Positions 28,392 through 37,127 of a stretch of DNA of 64,000 bases are shown piece after piece (the stretch's first letter is position 1; the number at the start of each line of letters is the position of its first letter). The notes below the pieces were generated by a model. The model had not been told where the DNA came from. It ran no database searches and was given only the letters and a program-made list of their open reading frames with translations. Source of the stretch: Microbacterium forte. Its GTDB lineage: Bacteria; Actinomycetota; Actinomycetes; Actinomycetales; Microbacteriaceae. The stretch spans positions 1,054,001-1,118,000 of the forward strand of contig NZ_CP116871.1 in NCBI RefSeq assembly GCF_031885415.1, given 5' to 3'. A program made the position numbers and the translations under genes.

Positions 28392-29581
28392 GCGTGGTCG
28401 AGCAGCGCGATGCCCCGACGTCGACGGCCGAACGCGCGCCTCGCGGCAGAAGATCCCGGTCGCTGCTCGGGTGGGCGATCGTCGTGGCGCTCGTTCTCGG
28501 CGGCGTCTTCGTGGCGATACAGGTCGGCGTGCGCATGCCCGATCAACGCGGCTCACTCGATCCGGAGAGCGTGGGCGATTCCGGAGCCATGGCCATCGCC
28601 CGGATCCTGGAGGACAACGGCGTCGAGGTCTCGGTGTTCCGCTCGCGGAACGAGGCGCGAGCTGCGCTCGACGACGACGCCACACTCGTGATGGCCAATC
28701 CCTATACGCTCTCCGACGACGGGATCTCCGAGCTGATCGAACCGGCCCAGCGAGTCGTGTTCCTCTCGAGCAGCACTCATCTGCTGACCCTTCTGCGCAT
28801 CGGCGAGAACGCCACGCCGGACTCGACTCCGGTGCCGGCCGACTGCGACGCCCCCGAGTTCGCGGATGTCGGCACCATCCGCCCTGATCGACTGTTCACG
28901 CCGGCAGACGGCGTGGAGGGCTGCTTCGGCGCGGGCGACGCGGCGGCCGTGCTCATCGACGAGACCGACGGCAAGACGCACGCCGTCGTCGAGGGCGCGC
29001 GTCTCTTCAGCAACGCCTACCTCGCGGAAGACGGGAACGCCGCCCTCGGACTCGCTCTGCTCGGTCAGACCGACCGGGTCGTCTGGTACGTGCCCAGCTT
29101 CGACGACACCGACATCGAAGGCGAGACCGACGACACGCTCGGCTCGCTCACGCCCGGGTGGGTGACGCCCGCCATCCTGCTGCTCATGATCGCCGGCGTC
29201 GCAGCAGCGCTGTGGCGCGGACAGCGCTTCGGACCTCTCGTCGCCGAGACTCTTCCGGTGACCGTGCGCGCCTCGGAGACGATGCACGGACGGGCGCGCT
29301 TGACAGCGAAGGCAGGCGACGCCGCGCATGCGGCCGAGGCGATCCGCGACGGCAGCAGGCGTCGGCTCGCGCGCAGGCTCGGACTCGCCGTGACCGCGGG
29401 CGCCGAGGAGGTCGCGGATGCCGCGGCCGATCGGCTGCGCATCCCCCGTGGATCTCTGCACGACCTGCTCGGGGGTGCGACGCCTTCCGATGATCCATCG
29501 CTGATCGACCTCGCGCGGCGCCTGCAAGAGCTCGAGAGCGCGGTCGACGCCTCCTCCTTCACGGAGCGGAGATCCGAATGA
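28388..29581 (+). CDS. DUF4350-domain membrane protein
   Basis: This 397-residue protein has an N-terminal helix (about residues 24-45), an extracytoplasmic DUF4350 region resembling a GATase-like fold (ARILEDNGVEVSVFRSRNEA, DATLVMANPYTLSDDGISEL), and a second helix near 258-278. A cytoplasmic C-terminal segment rich in alanine and arginine follows. The GTG start overlaps the DUF4129 stop. The family is typical of actinobacterial MoxR clusters; the biochemical role is unknown. Confidence 0.87.
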   Translation: MSVVEQRDAPTSTAERAPRGRRSRSLLGWAIVVALVLGGVFVAIQVGVRMPDQRGSLDPESVGDSGAMAIARILEDNGVEVSVFRSRNEARAALDDDATLVMANPYTLSDDGISELIEPAQRVVFLSSSTHLLTLLRIGENATPDSTPVPADCDAPEFADVGTIRPDRLFTPADGVEGCFGAGDAAAVLIDETDGKTHAVVEGARLFSNAYLAEDGNAALGLALLGQTDRVVWYVPSFDDTDIEGETDDTLGSLTPGWVTPAILLLMIAGVAAALWRGQRFGPLVAETLPVTVRASETMHGRARLTAKAGDAAHAAEAIRDGSRRRLARRLGLAVTAGAEEVADAAADRLRIPRGSLHDLLGGATPSDDPSLIDLARRLQELESAVDASSFTERRSE

Positions 29582-29638
29582 TCCGCCGAACCCACCGAAC
29601 CGCCGTCCATCCATCCGAACGGAAGCCGAGGACACCAC

Positions 29639-30604
29639 GTGACCGCTGAGACATTCAACGACGCCGAACTGCGTCAGGCCATGCACCGTGTGCGCACGGA
29701 GGTCGACAAGGCTGTCGTCGGCCAGGCGGGCACCGTGACCGGCCTGCTGGTGTCGCTGCTGGCACGAGGACACGTGCTGCTCGAAGGCGTGCCGGGAGTG
29801 GCGAAGACGCTGGTCGTGCGCTCGTTCGCGCGAGCGCTGGGCCTCGACACGAAGCGCGTGCAGTTCACGCCCGACCTCATGCCCGGCGACGTCACCGGCT
29901 CGCTCGTGTACGACGCCAGGACGGGCGAGTTCGACTTCCGTGCGGGCCCGGTGTTCACGAACATCCTGCTCGCCGACGAGATCAACCGCACGCCCCCGAA
30001 GACGCAGGCCGCCCTGCTGGAGGCGATGGAGGAGCGGCAGGTGTCCGCCGACGGCGTCAGCCGCCCACTGCCCGATCCGTTCCTCGTCGCGGCGACGCAG
30101 AACCCGATCGAGCACGAGGGCACCTACTCGCTTCCGGAGGCGCAGCTCGACCGCTTCCTCATGAAGCTCGTCGTGGGAATGCCTGAGCGGGACGCCGAAG
30201 TGTCGGTGCTCCGCAAGCACGCGTCGGGCTTCTCGCCTCGCGAGCTCACCGGCGTCGAGGCCACCGTCTCCGCCGACGAGATCCGGGCGGCGCAGGATGC
30301 AGCCGGGCGCGTCGAGGTCACCGATGACGTCCTCGGCTACGTCGTCGATCTCGCCAGGGCGACGCGCCAGTCGCCATCGGTCGAGCTCGGCGCGAGTCCT
30401 CGCGCCTCGACGGGCCTGCTGGCCGCCGCGAAGGCGTGGGCGTGGCTCAACGCATCGACCGCGGTCACCCCTGATCACGTGCAGACCATGCTCGTGCCGG
30501 TCTGGCGACACCGACTGCAGCTGCGTCCGGACGCGCAGATGGAGGGCGTGTCGGCGGATGCCGTGCTCACGTCCGTCGTGCAGCAGACCAGGGTGCCGAT
30601 CTAG
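29639..30604 (+). CDS. MoxR-family AAA+ ATPase
   Basis: This 321-residue AAA+ ATPase of the MoxR/RavA group has Walker A GVPGVAKT (near residue 52), Walker B LLADEINR, the sensor region ATQNPIEHEGTYSLPEAQLDRF and a C-terminal lid domain. MoxR ATPases work as chaperones with VWA/DUF58 partners to mature or activate protein complexes. The GTG start lies 57 bases after the DUF4350 gene, and the DUF58 gene begins directly after its stop codon. Confidence 0.93.
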   Translation: MTAETFNDAELRQAMHRVRTEVDKAVVGQAGTVTGLLVSLLARGHVLLEGVPGVAKTLVVRSFARALGLDTKRVQFTPDLMPGDVTGSLVYDARTGEFDFRAGPVFTNILLADEINRTPPKTQAALLEAMEERQVSADGVSRPLPDPFLVAATQNPIEHEGTYSLPEAQLDRFLMKLVVGMPERDAEVSVLRKHASGFSPRELTGVEATVSADEIRAAQDAAGRVEVTDDVLGYVVDLARATRQSPSVELGASPRASTGLLAAAKAWAWLNASTAVTPDHVQTMLVPVWRHRLQLRPDAQMEGVSADAVLTSVVQQTRVPI

Positions 30605-31912
30605 GTGTTCGTCACCGGCCGTCTCGCGCTTGCCGTCGCCGTCGGCATCGTCCCGCTCGTCCTCGCCGGGCTCGCGGAGTTCCCGCCGTATGCCGCGCTG
30701 GGCATCTGGGTGCTGCTGTGCGTGCTGCTGGTGGTGCTGGACGTACTGCTGGCACCGAGCCCTCGGTCCGTCGTCGTGACGAGGCGCGTGCCGGCCCGCG
30801 CCCGGATCGGAGAACTGGTTCCGGTGAGCGTCGCGCTGCAGAATCAGGGCAGCCGCACCCTGCACGCGGTGATCCGTGATGCATGGCAGCCGACGGCGGG
30901 CGCGGGCGAGGCGCGTCAGCGACTCAGCATCCCACCGGGCGAACGGCGACGCGTCTCGATGCCGCTGCTTCCCCGGCGTCGAGGGGAGCTCGCAAGCGAG
31001 TTCGTGATGATCCGGTCGCGGGGTCCGCTCGGCCTCGCCGGACGGCAGGCCCGCCACACGGTGCGGGGAACCGTCCGGGTGCTCCCCGCCTTCTCGTCGC
31101 GCAAGCACCTGCCTTCGCGGCTGGCACGGCTGCGGGAGCTGGACGGCAACACGAGCATCCAGGTGCGCGGTCAGGGGACCGAGTTCGACTCTCTGCGGGA
31201 GTATGTCCGGGGCGACGACGTACGGTCCATCGACTGGCGGGCGACCGCCCGGGCGGGAACCACGATGCTGAGGACGTGGCGACCCGAGCGCGACCGCCAC
31301 GTCGTGATCATCATCGATACGGGGCGCACCGCGGCTGCGCGCGTCGGCGACGGAACGAGAGTGGACGCTGCCCTCGAGGCATCGCTTCTGCTCGCTGCCC
31401 TCGCGGCGCGAGCGGGTGACCACGTGCATCTGCTCATGTACGACCGTGTCGTGCGGGCTCGAGTCACCGGCGTCGACGGCGCCGCGCTTCTGCCCGCCCT
31501 GACGGACGCGATGGCCCCGGTGCACGCCCGCCTCGTCGACACCGACTGGCCGGGCGCGTTCGCCGCGGTTCGCACCCTCACGACCCGCCCCGCGCTGATC
31601 GTCGTGCTGACCGCACAGGATGCCGCTGAGTCGGCACGCGGATTCCTCGGCGCCTTCCCCGATGCGAGCAGGGCGACGTCCATCCTCGTCGGATCCGTCA
31701 CGGACGACGGCATCGCGGATCTCGCGATGCAGCGTGGTTCGCGCGAGGAGATCTACCTCGCGGCCGCCGCTGAACGCACCATGCGCGACGCGGAGAACGT
31801 GGCCGATGCGGTGCGTCGCGCCGGAGGCGAGGCCATCGCCGCCGATCCTGAGACGCTGCCGCCTCGGATCGCCGACCGATACCTCGAGCTGAAGGCCTCA
31901 GGGCGGCTGTGA
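30605..31912 (+). CDS. DUF58-domain protein (VWA-like MoxR partner)
   Basis: This 435-residue protein has two membrane helices at the N-terminus (about residues 5-45), a beta-rich middle, and the DUF58 signature REYVRGDDVRSIDWRATARAG near residue 195-215. A von Willebrand A-like segment follows (VIIIDTGRT), with a changed metal-site pattern. It probably presents substrates to the MoxR ATPase whose gene ends at the base before its GTG start. Its last codons form one arm of a terminator-like hairpin. Confidence 0.9.
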   Translation: MFVTGRLALAVAVGIVPLVLAGLAEFPPYAALGIWVLLCVLLVVLDVLLAPSPRSVVVTRRVPARARIGELVPVSVALQNQGSRTLHAVIRDAWQPTAGAGEARQRLSIPPGERRRVSMPLLPRRRGELASEFVMIRSRGPLGLAGRQARHTVRGTVRVLPAFSSRKHLPSRLARLRELDGNTSIQVRGQGTEFDSLREYVRGDDVRSIDWRATARAGTTMLRTWRPERDRHVVIIIDTGRTAAARVGDGTRVDAALEASLLLAALAARAGDHVHLLMYDRVVRARVTGVDGAALLPALTDAMAPVHARLVDTDWPGAFAAVRTLTTRPALIVVLTAQDAAESARGFLGAFPDASRATSILVGSVTDDGIADLAMQRGSREEIYLAAAAERTMRDAENVADAVRRAGGEAIAADPETLPPRIADRYLELKASGRL

Positions 31913-31924
31913 GCCGCTGAGGCC
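31894..31924. terminator. Hairpin between the DUF58 and SpoIIM-like genes
   Basis: GGCCTCAG pairs with CTGAGGCC, and inside a two-base bulge CGGCT pairs with AGCCG around a GTG loop. It overlaps the DUF58 stop codon and lies between convergent genes. Confidence 0.6.
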
Positions 31925-32935
31925 TCAGCCGGCCAGAAGTCGCGGTGTCCCTGCCTCATACTCGACGAGGTCGCCGGTCTCGCCCCGGCGATACGCGCGA
32001 CCGCCGATGACGAGCATGTAGATCAGGAACGCGGCGAGCGCGGCCACGCCGATGCCGATCTTGATCGGCCAGGGCAGAGACCACCCGGTCACGAAACCCT
32101 CGATCAGGCCCGAGACGAACAGCGCGAAGACGAGTCCGATCGCCACCGTCGCGAGCGAGCGTCCCTCGGCGGCGAGAGACTCGCCTCTCGATCGATGCCC
32201 CGGAGCGACCCACGACCAGAAGAGGTGGAGTCCGCCGGCCGCGGCGACGAAGATCGACGTCATCTCGAGAAGGCCGTGCGGGAGGATGTAGAGGATCATC
32301 ACATCGACCTGATCGTGGGCGGCCATGACCGCGCCGGATACCCCGAGACCCATCGCATTCTGTACGAGCACGTTGATCGGCCAGAGGCCGGTGATGCCGA
32401 ACAGAACGCACTGCAGGGCGATCCAGGCGTTGTTCCACCAGACCATGCCCATGAAGACCGCCGCGGGGTTCTCGGTGTAATAGCCGGTGAAGCTCTCGTC
32501 CGCATACTGCTCGAGCAGGTCGGGCGGGCCGAGGGTCGCCAGAAGCGCCGGGTCTGACGAGATCCATGCGGCGGTGCCGACCACGACCGCGATGAACGAC
32601 ACCGCGACCACGAGCGTCGTCCAGCGCAGTCGATAGAGGGCAGCCGGCAGCTGCAGGGAGAAGAAGCGGCCGGTCTGGGTGAGGATGTTGTCGGATGCGC
32701 CCGTGAGTCGCAGCCGTGCGCGCACGAGGATCGTCGAGAGATACGCGCCCTGAGGCGATTCGCCCACCGAGGTCTTCAGCTCCGCGAGGTCAGCGGATGC
32801 CGCACGGTATCGGACGATCAGCTCGTCGACGCCCGCCCCGTCGAGGCGGGCGCGGCTCAACTGGTCGAGTCGCTCCCACTCGGCGCGGCGCGCATCTGTC
32901 AACGCATCGGCATCCACCTGATTTACTGTACCCAT
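31925..32935 (-). CDS. SpoIIM-like (stage II sporulation protein M) membrane protein
   Basis: This 336-residue protein has a charged helical N-terminal domain of about 110 residues and then about six membrane helices characteristic of the SpoIIM/DUF95 family. In actinobacteria it travels with MoxR, DUF58 and RDD genes and does not imply endospores. The ATG at 32935 shares the tetramer CATG with the start of the divergent RDD gene, and neither has a clear ribosome site. A GTG seven codons in (32914, VDADALTDARR) is an alternative start. Confidence 0.88.
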   Translation of the reverse strand: MGTVNQVDADALTDARRAEWERLDQLSRARLDGAGVDELIVRYRAASADLAELKTSVGESPQGAYLSTILVRARLRLTGASDNILTQTGRFFSLQLPAALYRLRWTTLVVAVSFIAVVVGTAAWISSDPALLATLGPPDLLEQYADESFTGYYTENPAAVFMGMVWWNNAWIALQCVLFGITGLWPINVLVQNAMGLGVSGAVMAAHDQVDVMILYILPHGLLEMTSIFVAAAGGLHLFWSWVAPGHRSRGESLAAEGRSLATVAIGLVFALFVSGLIEGFVTGWSLPWPIKIGIGVAALAAFLIYMLVIGGRAYRRGETGDLVEYEAGTPRLLAG

Positions 32936-33743
32936 GTCCGTCCCGCTCGATGCATCCGATGAGGTTCTCTCCGGCGAAGCCGTCGCGATCGACGTGCAGC
33001 CGATCGGATTCGTCCTGCGAGCCGCGGGGGCGATCATCGATCTCCTGGTCGGCATCGCCGTCTTCGTGCTCACCCTGTTCCTGCGAATCTGGCTGCTCGA
33101 CATCGGAGTTCTCGACCAGGCGACCGACACGATCGCCTTCATCGCTTCGATCGTGATCAGCTTCGTGGTGCTGCCGATCACGATGGAGGTCGCTCTCAAG
33201 GGCCGCAGCCTCGGAAAGCTCGCGGTGGGTGGTCGCATCGTACGCCTCGACGGGGGCGCGACCGGATTCCGGCACGCCTTCATCCGGGCGCTTCTGGGCG
33301 TTCTCGAGATCTACATGACGCTGGGCAGCGTCGCGGTGCTCGCCGGGGCGTTCAGCGCCCGATCCCAGCGCCTCGGAGACATGGTCGCGGGCACCTACAG
33401 CCAGCGCGTGCGCACGCCGAAGCTGATCCCCAGCGTCCCGGTGCTGCCGCCGATGCTCGCCGGCTGGGCCCAGATCGCCGATGTGGCCCGCCTGCCCGAC
33501 CGCCTCGCCCGTCGCATCTCCCAGTTCTTGCAGAGTGCTCCGCGAATGGTGCCGTCTGCACGAGCGAGGGTGGCGCAGGATCTGCTCTCCGAGGCCTCGC
33601 CGTTCGTCTCACCCCTGCCCCAGGCCGCGCCCGAGGTGGCGCTCATCGGCATCACCGTGCTCCGTCGCGAGCGGGAGCGCAGAGCGCTGCAGAACGCCGA
33701 TCGCCGAGCGGAGAAGCTCACCGGTCGTCGCGTCGGCGTCTGA
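32934..33743 (+). CDS. RDD-family membrane protein
   Basis: This 269-residue protein has an RDD domain with about three or four membrane helices in its first half, including FVLRAAGAIIDLLVGIAVFV and the basic-aspartate pattern GRSLGKLAVGGRIVRLDGG. The C-terminal 110 residues are soluble and basic. An in-frame stop 15 bases upstream forces the start to ATG 32934, the first possible start. It has no ribosome site, so it is probably leaderless. It completes the MoxR-associated cluster. Confidence 0.88.
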   Translation: MSVPLDASDEVLSGEAVAIDVQPIGFVLRAAGAIIDLLVGIAVFVLTLFLRIWLLDIGVLDQATDTIAFIASIVISFVVLPITMEVALKGRSLGKLAVGGRIVRLDGGATGFRHAFIRALLGVLEIYMTLGSVAVLAGAFSARSQRLGDMVAGTYSQRVRTPKLIPSVPVLPPMLAGWAQIADVARLPDRLARRISQFLQSAPRMVPSARARVAQDLLSEASPFVSPLPQAAPEVALIGITVLRRERERRALQNADRRAEKLTGRRVGV

Positions 33744-33777
33744 GCGCTCGTCCGGTCGGGAGGCCGCCGGGCGCACG

Positions 33778-34992
33778 TCAGAATCGGATCGCGTCGATCA
33801 CCTTCACCCGCAATGCGACCAGGGCCGGGATGAAGCCGGCGACGGCACCGACCAGGATCGACGCCGCGAGACCGACGAAGGCCGCTCGCATCGGGAACGG
33901 CGGGATGTCCTGGATGCCGTAGAAGAGCGACGTCACCACCCAATCGGAGCGGAGCACCGCGACCACGATCGCGATGCCGACGAGCCCGGCCACCGTGGTC
34001 GCCACAAGACTCTCGAGGAACACCGAGAAGAAGACCCTGCCCGACGTCGCCCCGAACGCGCGACGCACGCCGATCTCACGCACCCGCTGCCGCATGGCGA
34101 CCAGCTGGATGTTGATCAGGCTCAGCGCTCCGAGCGCGAGGATGACCGCCGCGATGCCGCCGGTGACCATCTCGAACGTCGCCTGCGCATCCAGCGCGCC
34201 GGGTTGGGCCGCCCAGTCCGAGCGGCTGACCGACACGGTCTGCCCTTCCGGAAGCCCCGCCCGCAGATCCATCGCGAGCACGGGTGCGATCTCGTCGACC
34301 TGACCCTGGCCCAGCCAGATCTCGTACTGCGGCCATGCTCCCTCCGGCAGGGCATCGACGCGAGCACGATACGCGTCGTAGAGGATGTCGACGCGCAGCT
34401 CCTCGTCGCCGAACCCCTGGCGAGGCACGACGCCCACGACCTGGTACGTGCCGCCTGCGGGCCCTGCGAGCGTCAGCGTCGGGTGCTGAGCGACGGGTGT
34501 CCGCCCGATGCGGTCCCACAGCGCCTCCGTGATCACGACGGGCGGTGAGAGCGCGTCGGAATCCGCATCGCGCATCCAGCGCCCCTCGAGCAGCTGCTCG
34601 CGGTGGATCTGCGAGTAGAGAGGGTCGATCAATCGCGAGTTCACGTCGACGATGCCGTCAGGGAGCTGCACGGGGACGACCATGCCCTGCGCGATCCGCG
34701 CGGTGTGGCTGAACTCGAATCGCTCAGCGACGCCGGTGAACCGCTCGTCGAAGGCGTCGAAGTCGACGGGTGCGCCGTCGTCGCTGCTGATCGTGACGAC
34801 CAGCGTCGCTGCCCGACCACCCCAGCGGTCCGACTGCTCGGCCTGGAACTGGCGCTGATACTCGGAGATGGCCACGACCCCGGTGAGTGCCGCCACCGAG
34901 ACCGCGATGCCGATCAGACTGAGCAGCACCCGCAGTTTGTGAACACGGATCTCCGACCAGGCGTCCGAGAGGGCGCCGAGGATGCCGGTCAC
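33778..34992 (-). CDS. ABC transporter permease, MacB/FtsX type
   Basis: This 404-residue protein has one N-terminal membrane helix (about residues 20-42), a large extracytoplasmic MacB-type domain (about 45-270), and three C-terminal helices in the FtsX domain (IGVRRAFGATSGRVFFSVFL marks its start). It overlaps the ATPase gene by four bases. With the ATPase and the periplasmic-adaptor-like protein it makes a MacAB/YknXYZ-type exporter. Substrates of such systems include peptides and antimicrobial compounds; none is indicated here. Confidence 0.9.
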   Translation of the reverse strand: MTGILGALSDAWSEIRVHKLRVLLSLIGIAVSVAALTGVVAISEYQRQFQAEQSDRWGGRAATLVVTISSDDGAPVDFDAFDERFTGVAERFEFSHTARIAQGMVVPVQLPDGIVDVNSRLIDPLYSQIHREQLLEGRWMRDADSDALSPPVVITEALWDRIGRTPVAQHPTLTLAGPAGGTYQVVGVVPRQGFGDEELRVDILYDAYRARVDALPEGAWPQYEIWLGQGQVDEIAPVLAMDLRAGLPEGQTVSVSRSDWAAQPGALDAQATFEMVTGGIAAVILALGALSLINIQLVAMRQRVREIGVRRAFGATSGRVFFSVFLESLVATTVAGLVGIAIVVAVLRSDWVVTSLFYGIQDIPPFPMRAAFVGLAASILVGAVAGFIPALVALRVKVIDAIRF

Positions 34993-35807
34993 GACACTGC
35001 TCCGCGACGCGAGGAAGGCATAGCCGGCATGGCTGGCACAGTGGCGGGCGCGGATGCCCCCGAGTCGGCCGATGCGGCGGAGGGGACGGAGGCGGCGAGC
35101 GTGGAGGCCTCGAAGGCGCGGCTGAGATCCGCCGTCTCGAGGAGTCCGGCGTCGAGCCGGTAGTGCCGCCTGGCACGGGCGGCCACATGGAGGTCGTGCG
35201 TGATCGTGACGAGTGCGGCGTCGGTCTCGGTCGCCACCTGGTCGAGCAACGACATGACGGACGCACCCGTGTCGATGTCGAGAGCTCCGGTCGGCTCGTC
35301 CGCGAGGATCAGCACGGGGCGGCGCACGAGGGCCCTCGCTATCGCGACCCGCTGCTGCTCGCCTCCGGAGAGGCGGTCGGCGACCTGCTCGATGCGGTGG
35401 CCGAGGCCGACCCGCTCGAGCATGTCGCCGGCGATCTGTCTCCTGTTCCAGAACATCCGCCCCCGTGCGTGCCCGAGCGGCATCATCACGTTGTCGAGAG
35501 CCGTGCGCCCAGGCAGCAGGTTGAACTGCTGGAAGACGAAGCCGACGTTGTCCCCGCGCAGCCTGTCCAGCCGCCCTGAGCGCATGCGCCGCACTTCGCG
35601 GTCTTCGAACGACACGGACCCGGTGGTCGGAGCGTCGAGCATCCCGAGGATGTTGAGCAGCGTCGATTTGCCCGAGCCCGACCTGCCGACGATCGACACG
35701 TGGTCACCGGCACTCACCTCTAACGAGATGCCCCGAAGGATCTCCAGTTCCGAGTCATCGGCGAGCCGGACGCTCTTGGTCACATCGTTGAGTGCGACGA
35801 GCGTCAC
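34989..35807 (-). CDS. ABC transporter ATP-binding protein, MacB/LolD type
   Basis: This 272-residue ATPase has Walker A GRSGSGKST, Q-loop FVFQQFNLLPGRTALDNV, signature LSGGEQQRVAIARAL and Walker B VLILADEPTGALD, then an H-loop histidine in ITHD. A 45-residue Ala/Ser/Pro-rich C-terminal tail is unusual. I choose the GTG at 35807 because it overlaps the stop of the adaptor gene (GTGA) and the ATPase fold begins there. It is the middle gene of a three-gene exporter operon. Confidence 0.93.
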   Translation of the reverse strand: MTLVALNDVTKSVRLADDSELEILRGISLEVSAGDHVSIVGRSGSGKSTLLNILGMLDAPTTGSVSFEDREVRRMRSGRLDRLRGDNVGFVFQQFNLLPGRTALDNVMMPLGHARGRMFWNRRQIAGDMLERVGLGHRIEQVADRLSGGEQQRVAIARALVRRPVLILADEPTGALDIDTGASVMSLLDQVATETDAALVTITHDLHVAARARRHYRLDAGLLETADLSRAFEASTLAASVPSAASADSGASAPATVPAMPAMPSSRRGAVS

Positions 35808-36763
35808 CAGCTGACCCCGCTGTCGCACTGCTCCACGCCGGGCTCGATCTCGTAGCAGAACTCCTCCACCGGTGCGACGAATCCGGGAACGAACTGTCTG
35901 ATCGACTCGCCCTCTTCGAGACCGGAGACGACCTCGACCATGGTTCCGTCGTTCACGCCGAGCTCGACAGGCCGCTCCTCGGGTTCGGCGCCGTCGCCGG
36001 CGTCGACCCACACGTTGCCGGTGCCGGCCCCGCCCTGCACGGCCGTGACCGGCACCACCAGGGCGTCGTCGACCTGTCCGAGCGCGAGATCCATCGTCGC
36101 AGGCAGGCCCGCGAAGACGACCTGGTCGCCCGGCACCGCGCATCTGACGCTCGCGGTGCCCTCGGCGCTCACCTGCACGCGGACTCCCGTGCAGGCGAAC
36201 GGCGCCGGTCCGCCCGTGATGGTCACCGATGCCTCGGACGGCGCGTTCACCAGGCGGTACAGCTGCACCGGTTCCACCGTCGCGAGCAGGTGGTAGCGCG
36301 CCGGCGTGAGCGTGAAGATCTCCGTGCCCGCGGACGTCGCCTGTCCCTTGACCAGAGCGATCTCCGAGACGTCGCCCGCCTCGGAAGCGACGACATCCAC
36401 ATCCTTCTTCGGCTCGTCCTGCCTGATCGTGAAGAGCTTCTGGCCTGCCGCGACCGTCGCCCCTTCCGGCACGTGCACCGCGATGACCGTCCCGGTGATC
36501 TCTGCGCGCACCGGGAAGGCCTCGTCGCGGGCGACGTTGCCGCTCAGGGTGAGGGCATTCACGACGGAGCCTCGCTCGACCGGGATGACCGGGTCTCCGA
36601 TCGACGCCTCAGGACTGACCGTCGCCTCGCTGCTGTCCGGGAAGAACGCGATCTTCACGAGAGCCGCGGCGCATGCTCCGAAGACGAGCACGAGAAGAAG
36701 AGGGAAGATCCAGCGTCGCCAGACGATCACAGCTGCCTTTCCGGCGGCGCCGCCCTGGCGCAT
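35804..36763 (-). CDS. Membrane-fusion/adaptor protein of an ABC exporter (MacA/YknX-like)
   Basis: This 319-residue protein has an N-terminal membrane helix (about residues 15-37), then a lipoyl-like hairpin (ITGTVIAVHVPEGATVAAGQ) and beta-barrel regions (GGAGTGNVWVD...VELGVNDGTMVEVVSGLEEGE). A cysteine pair near the C-terminus (CYEIEPGVEQC) may form a disulfide outside the cell. It lacks a long coiled-coil hairpin, as expected for a Gram-positive adaptor. It heads the exporter operon. Confidence 0.87.
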   Translation of the reverse strand: MRQGGAAGKAAVIVWRRWIFPLLLVLVFGACAAALVKIAFFPDSSEATVSPEASIGDPVIPVERGSVVNALTLSGNVARDEAFPVRAEITGTVIAVHVPEGATVAAGQKLFTIRQDEPKKDVDVVASEAGDVSEIALVKGQATSAGTEIFTLTPARYHLLATVEPVQLYRLVNAPSEASVTITGGPAPFACTGVRVQVSAEGTASVRCAVPGDQVVFAGLPATMDLALGQVDDALVVPVTAVQGGAGTGNVWVDAGDGAEPEERPVELGVNDGTMVEVVSGLEEGESIRQFVPGFVAPVEEFCYEIEPGVEQCDSGVSW

Positions 36764-36839
36764 CCGCGGTCAGCGTAGCCGGGTGCTCCCAGGACTCACC
36801 GCCGCGGGGCGGCGTGTCTCATCCACCGAAGTGAAGAAC

Positions 36840-37046
36840 TCAGGCGCGAAGCGCCTCATGACGGATCACGAGCCACCCCGCGGGCACTGACAGCCGATCC
36901 GCGTGCTGCGCGCACAGATCGTGAGCGTTCGGATGCCGCGCTATCCCCAGTGGCCCGAGCGCCGCCATCTGATCGCCGTAGTCGTACGTGAGCGTCGCCA
37001 CGGCTTCACGCGCGCAGCCGACCTTCGAGCAGAGTCTTCCGTCCAT
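36840..37046 (-). CDS. DUF3499-family protein
   Basis: This 68-residue protein has a probable zinc-binding pattern (CSKVGCAREAVATLTYDY, then DLCAQHADRL) and is of the actinobacterial DUF3499 family. In M. tuberculosis a homologue lies beside the Rv3259-like gene, as here. The function is unknown. TAGCCT lies seven bases before the ATG, indicating a leaderless transcript. It is divergent from the next gene. Confidence 0.85.
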   Translation of the reverse strand: MDGRLCSKVGCAREAVATLTYDYGDQMAALGPLGIARHPNAHDLCAQHADRLSVPAGWLVIRHEALRA

Positions 37047-37053
37047 TCACGCC

Positions 37054-37059
37054 AGGCTA
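37054..37059 (-). promoter_or_regulatory. -10 element of a probable leaderless promoter (DUF3499 gene)
   Basis: TAGCCT on the minus strand is seven bases from the ATG. Confidence 0.55.
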
Positions 37060-37115
37060 CGGCCAGGTTCTCCGGTCGAGCGGATGCCGCGCCGCCCCGG
37101 CCGACAGACTCGGCC

Positions 37116-37121
37116 TAGACT
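37116..37121 (+). promoter_or_regulatory. -10 element of a probable leaderless promoter (Rv3259-like gene)
   Basis: TAGACT is six bases before the ATG at 37128. It faces the DUF3499 promoter, about 57 bases away. Confidence 0.55.
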
Positions 37122-37127
37122 TTCGCT

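Noticed and set aside
28553..31525. A 990-codon open frame on the minus strand opposite the DUF4350, MoxR and DUF58 genes
   Set aside because: It is the antisense of well-supported genes. It reflects the lack of stops opposite GC-rich codons and has no recognisable domain.
31925..32935. Evidence of sporulation from the SpoIIM-like protein (and the SpsF-like name for pseF)
   Set aside because: Both families are widespread in non-sporulating bacteria; the context is the MoxR cluster and the pseudaminic acid locus.
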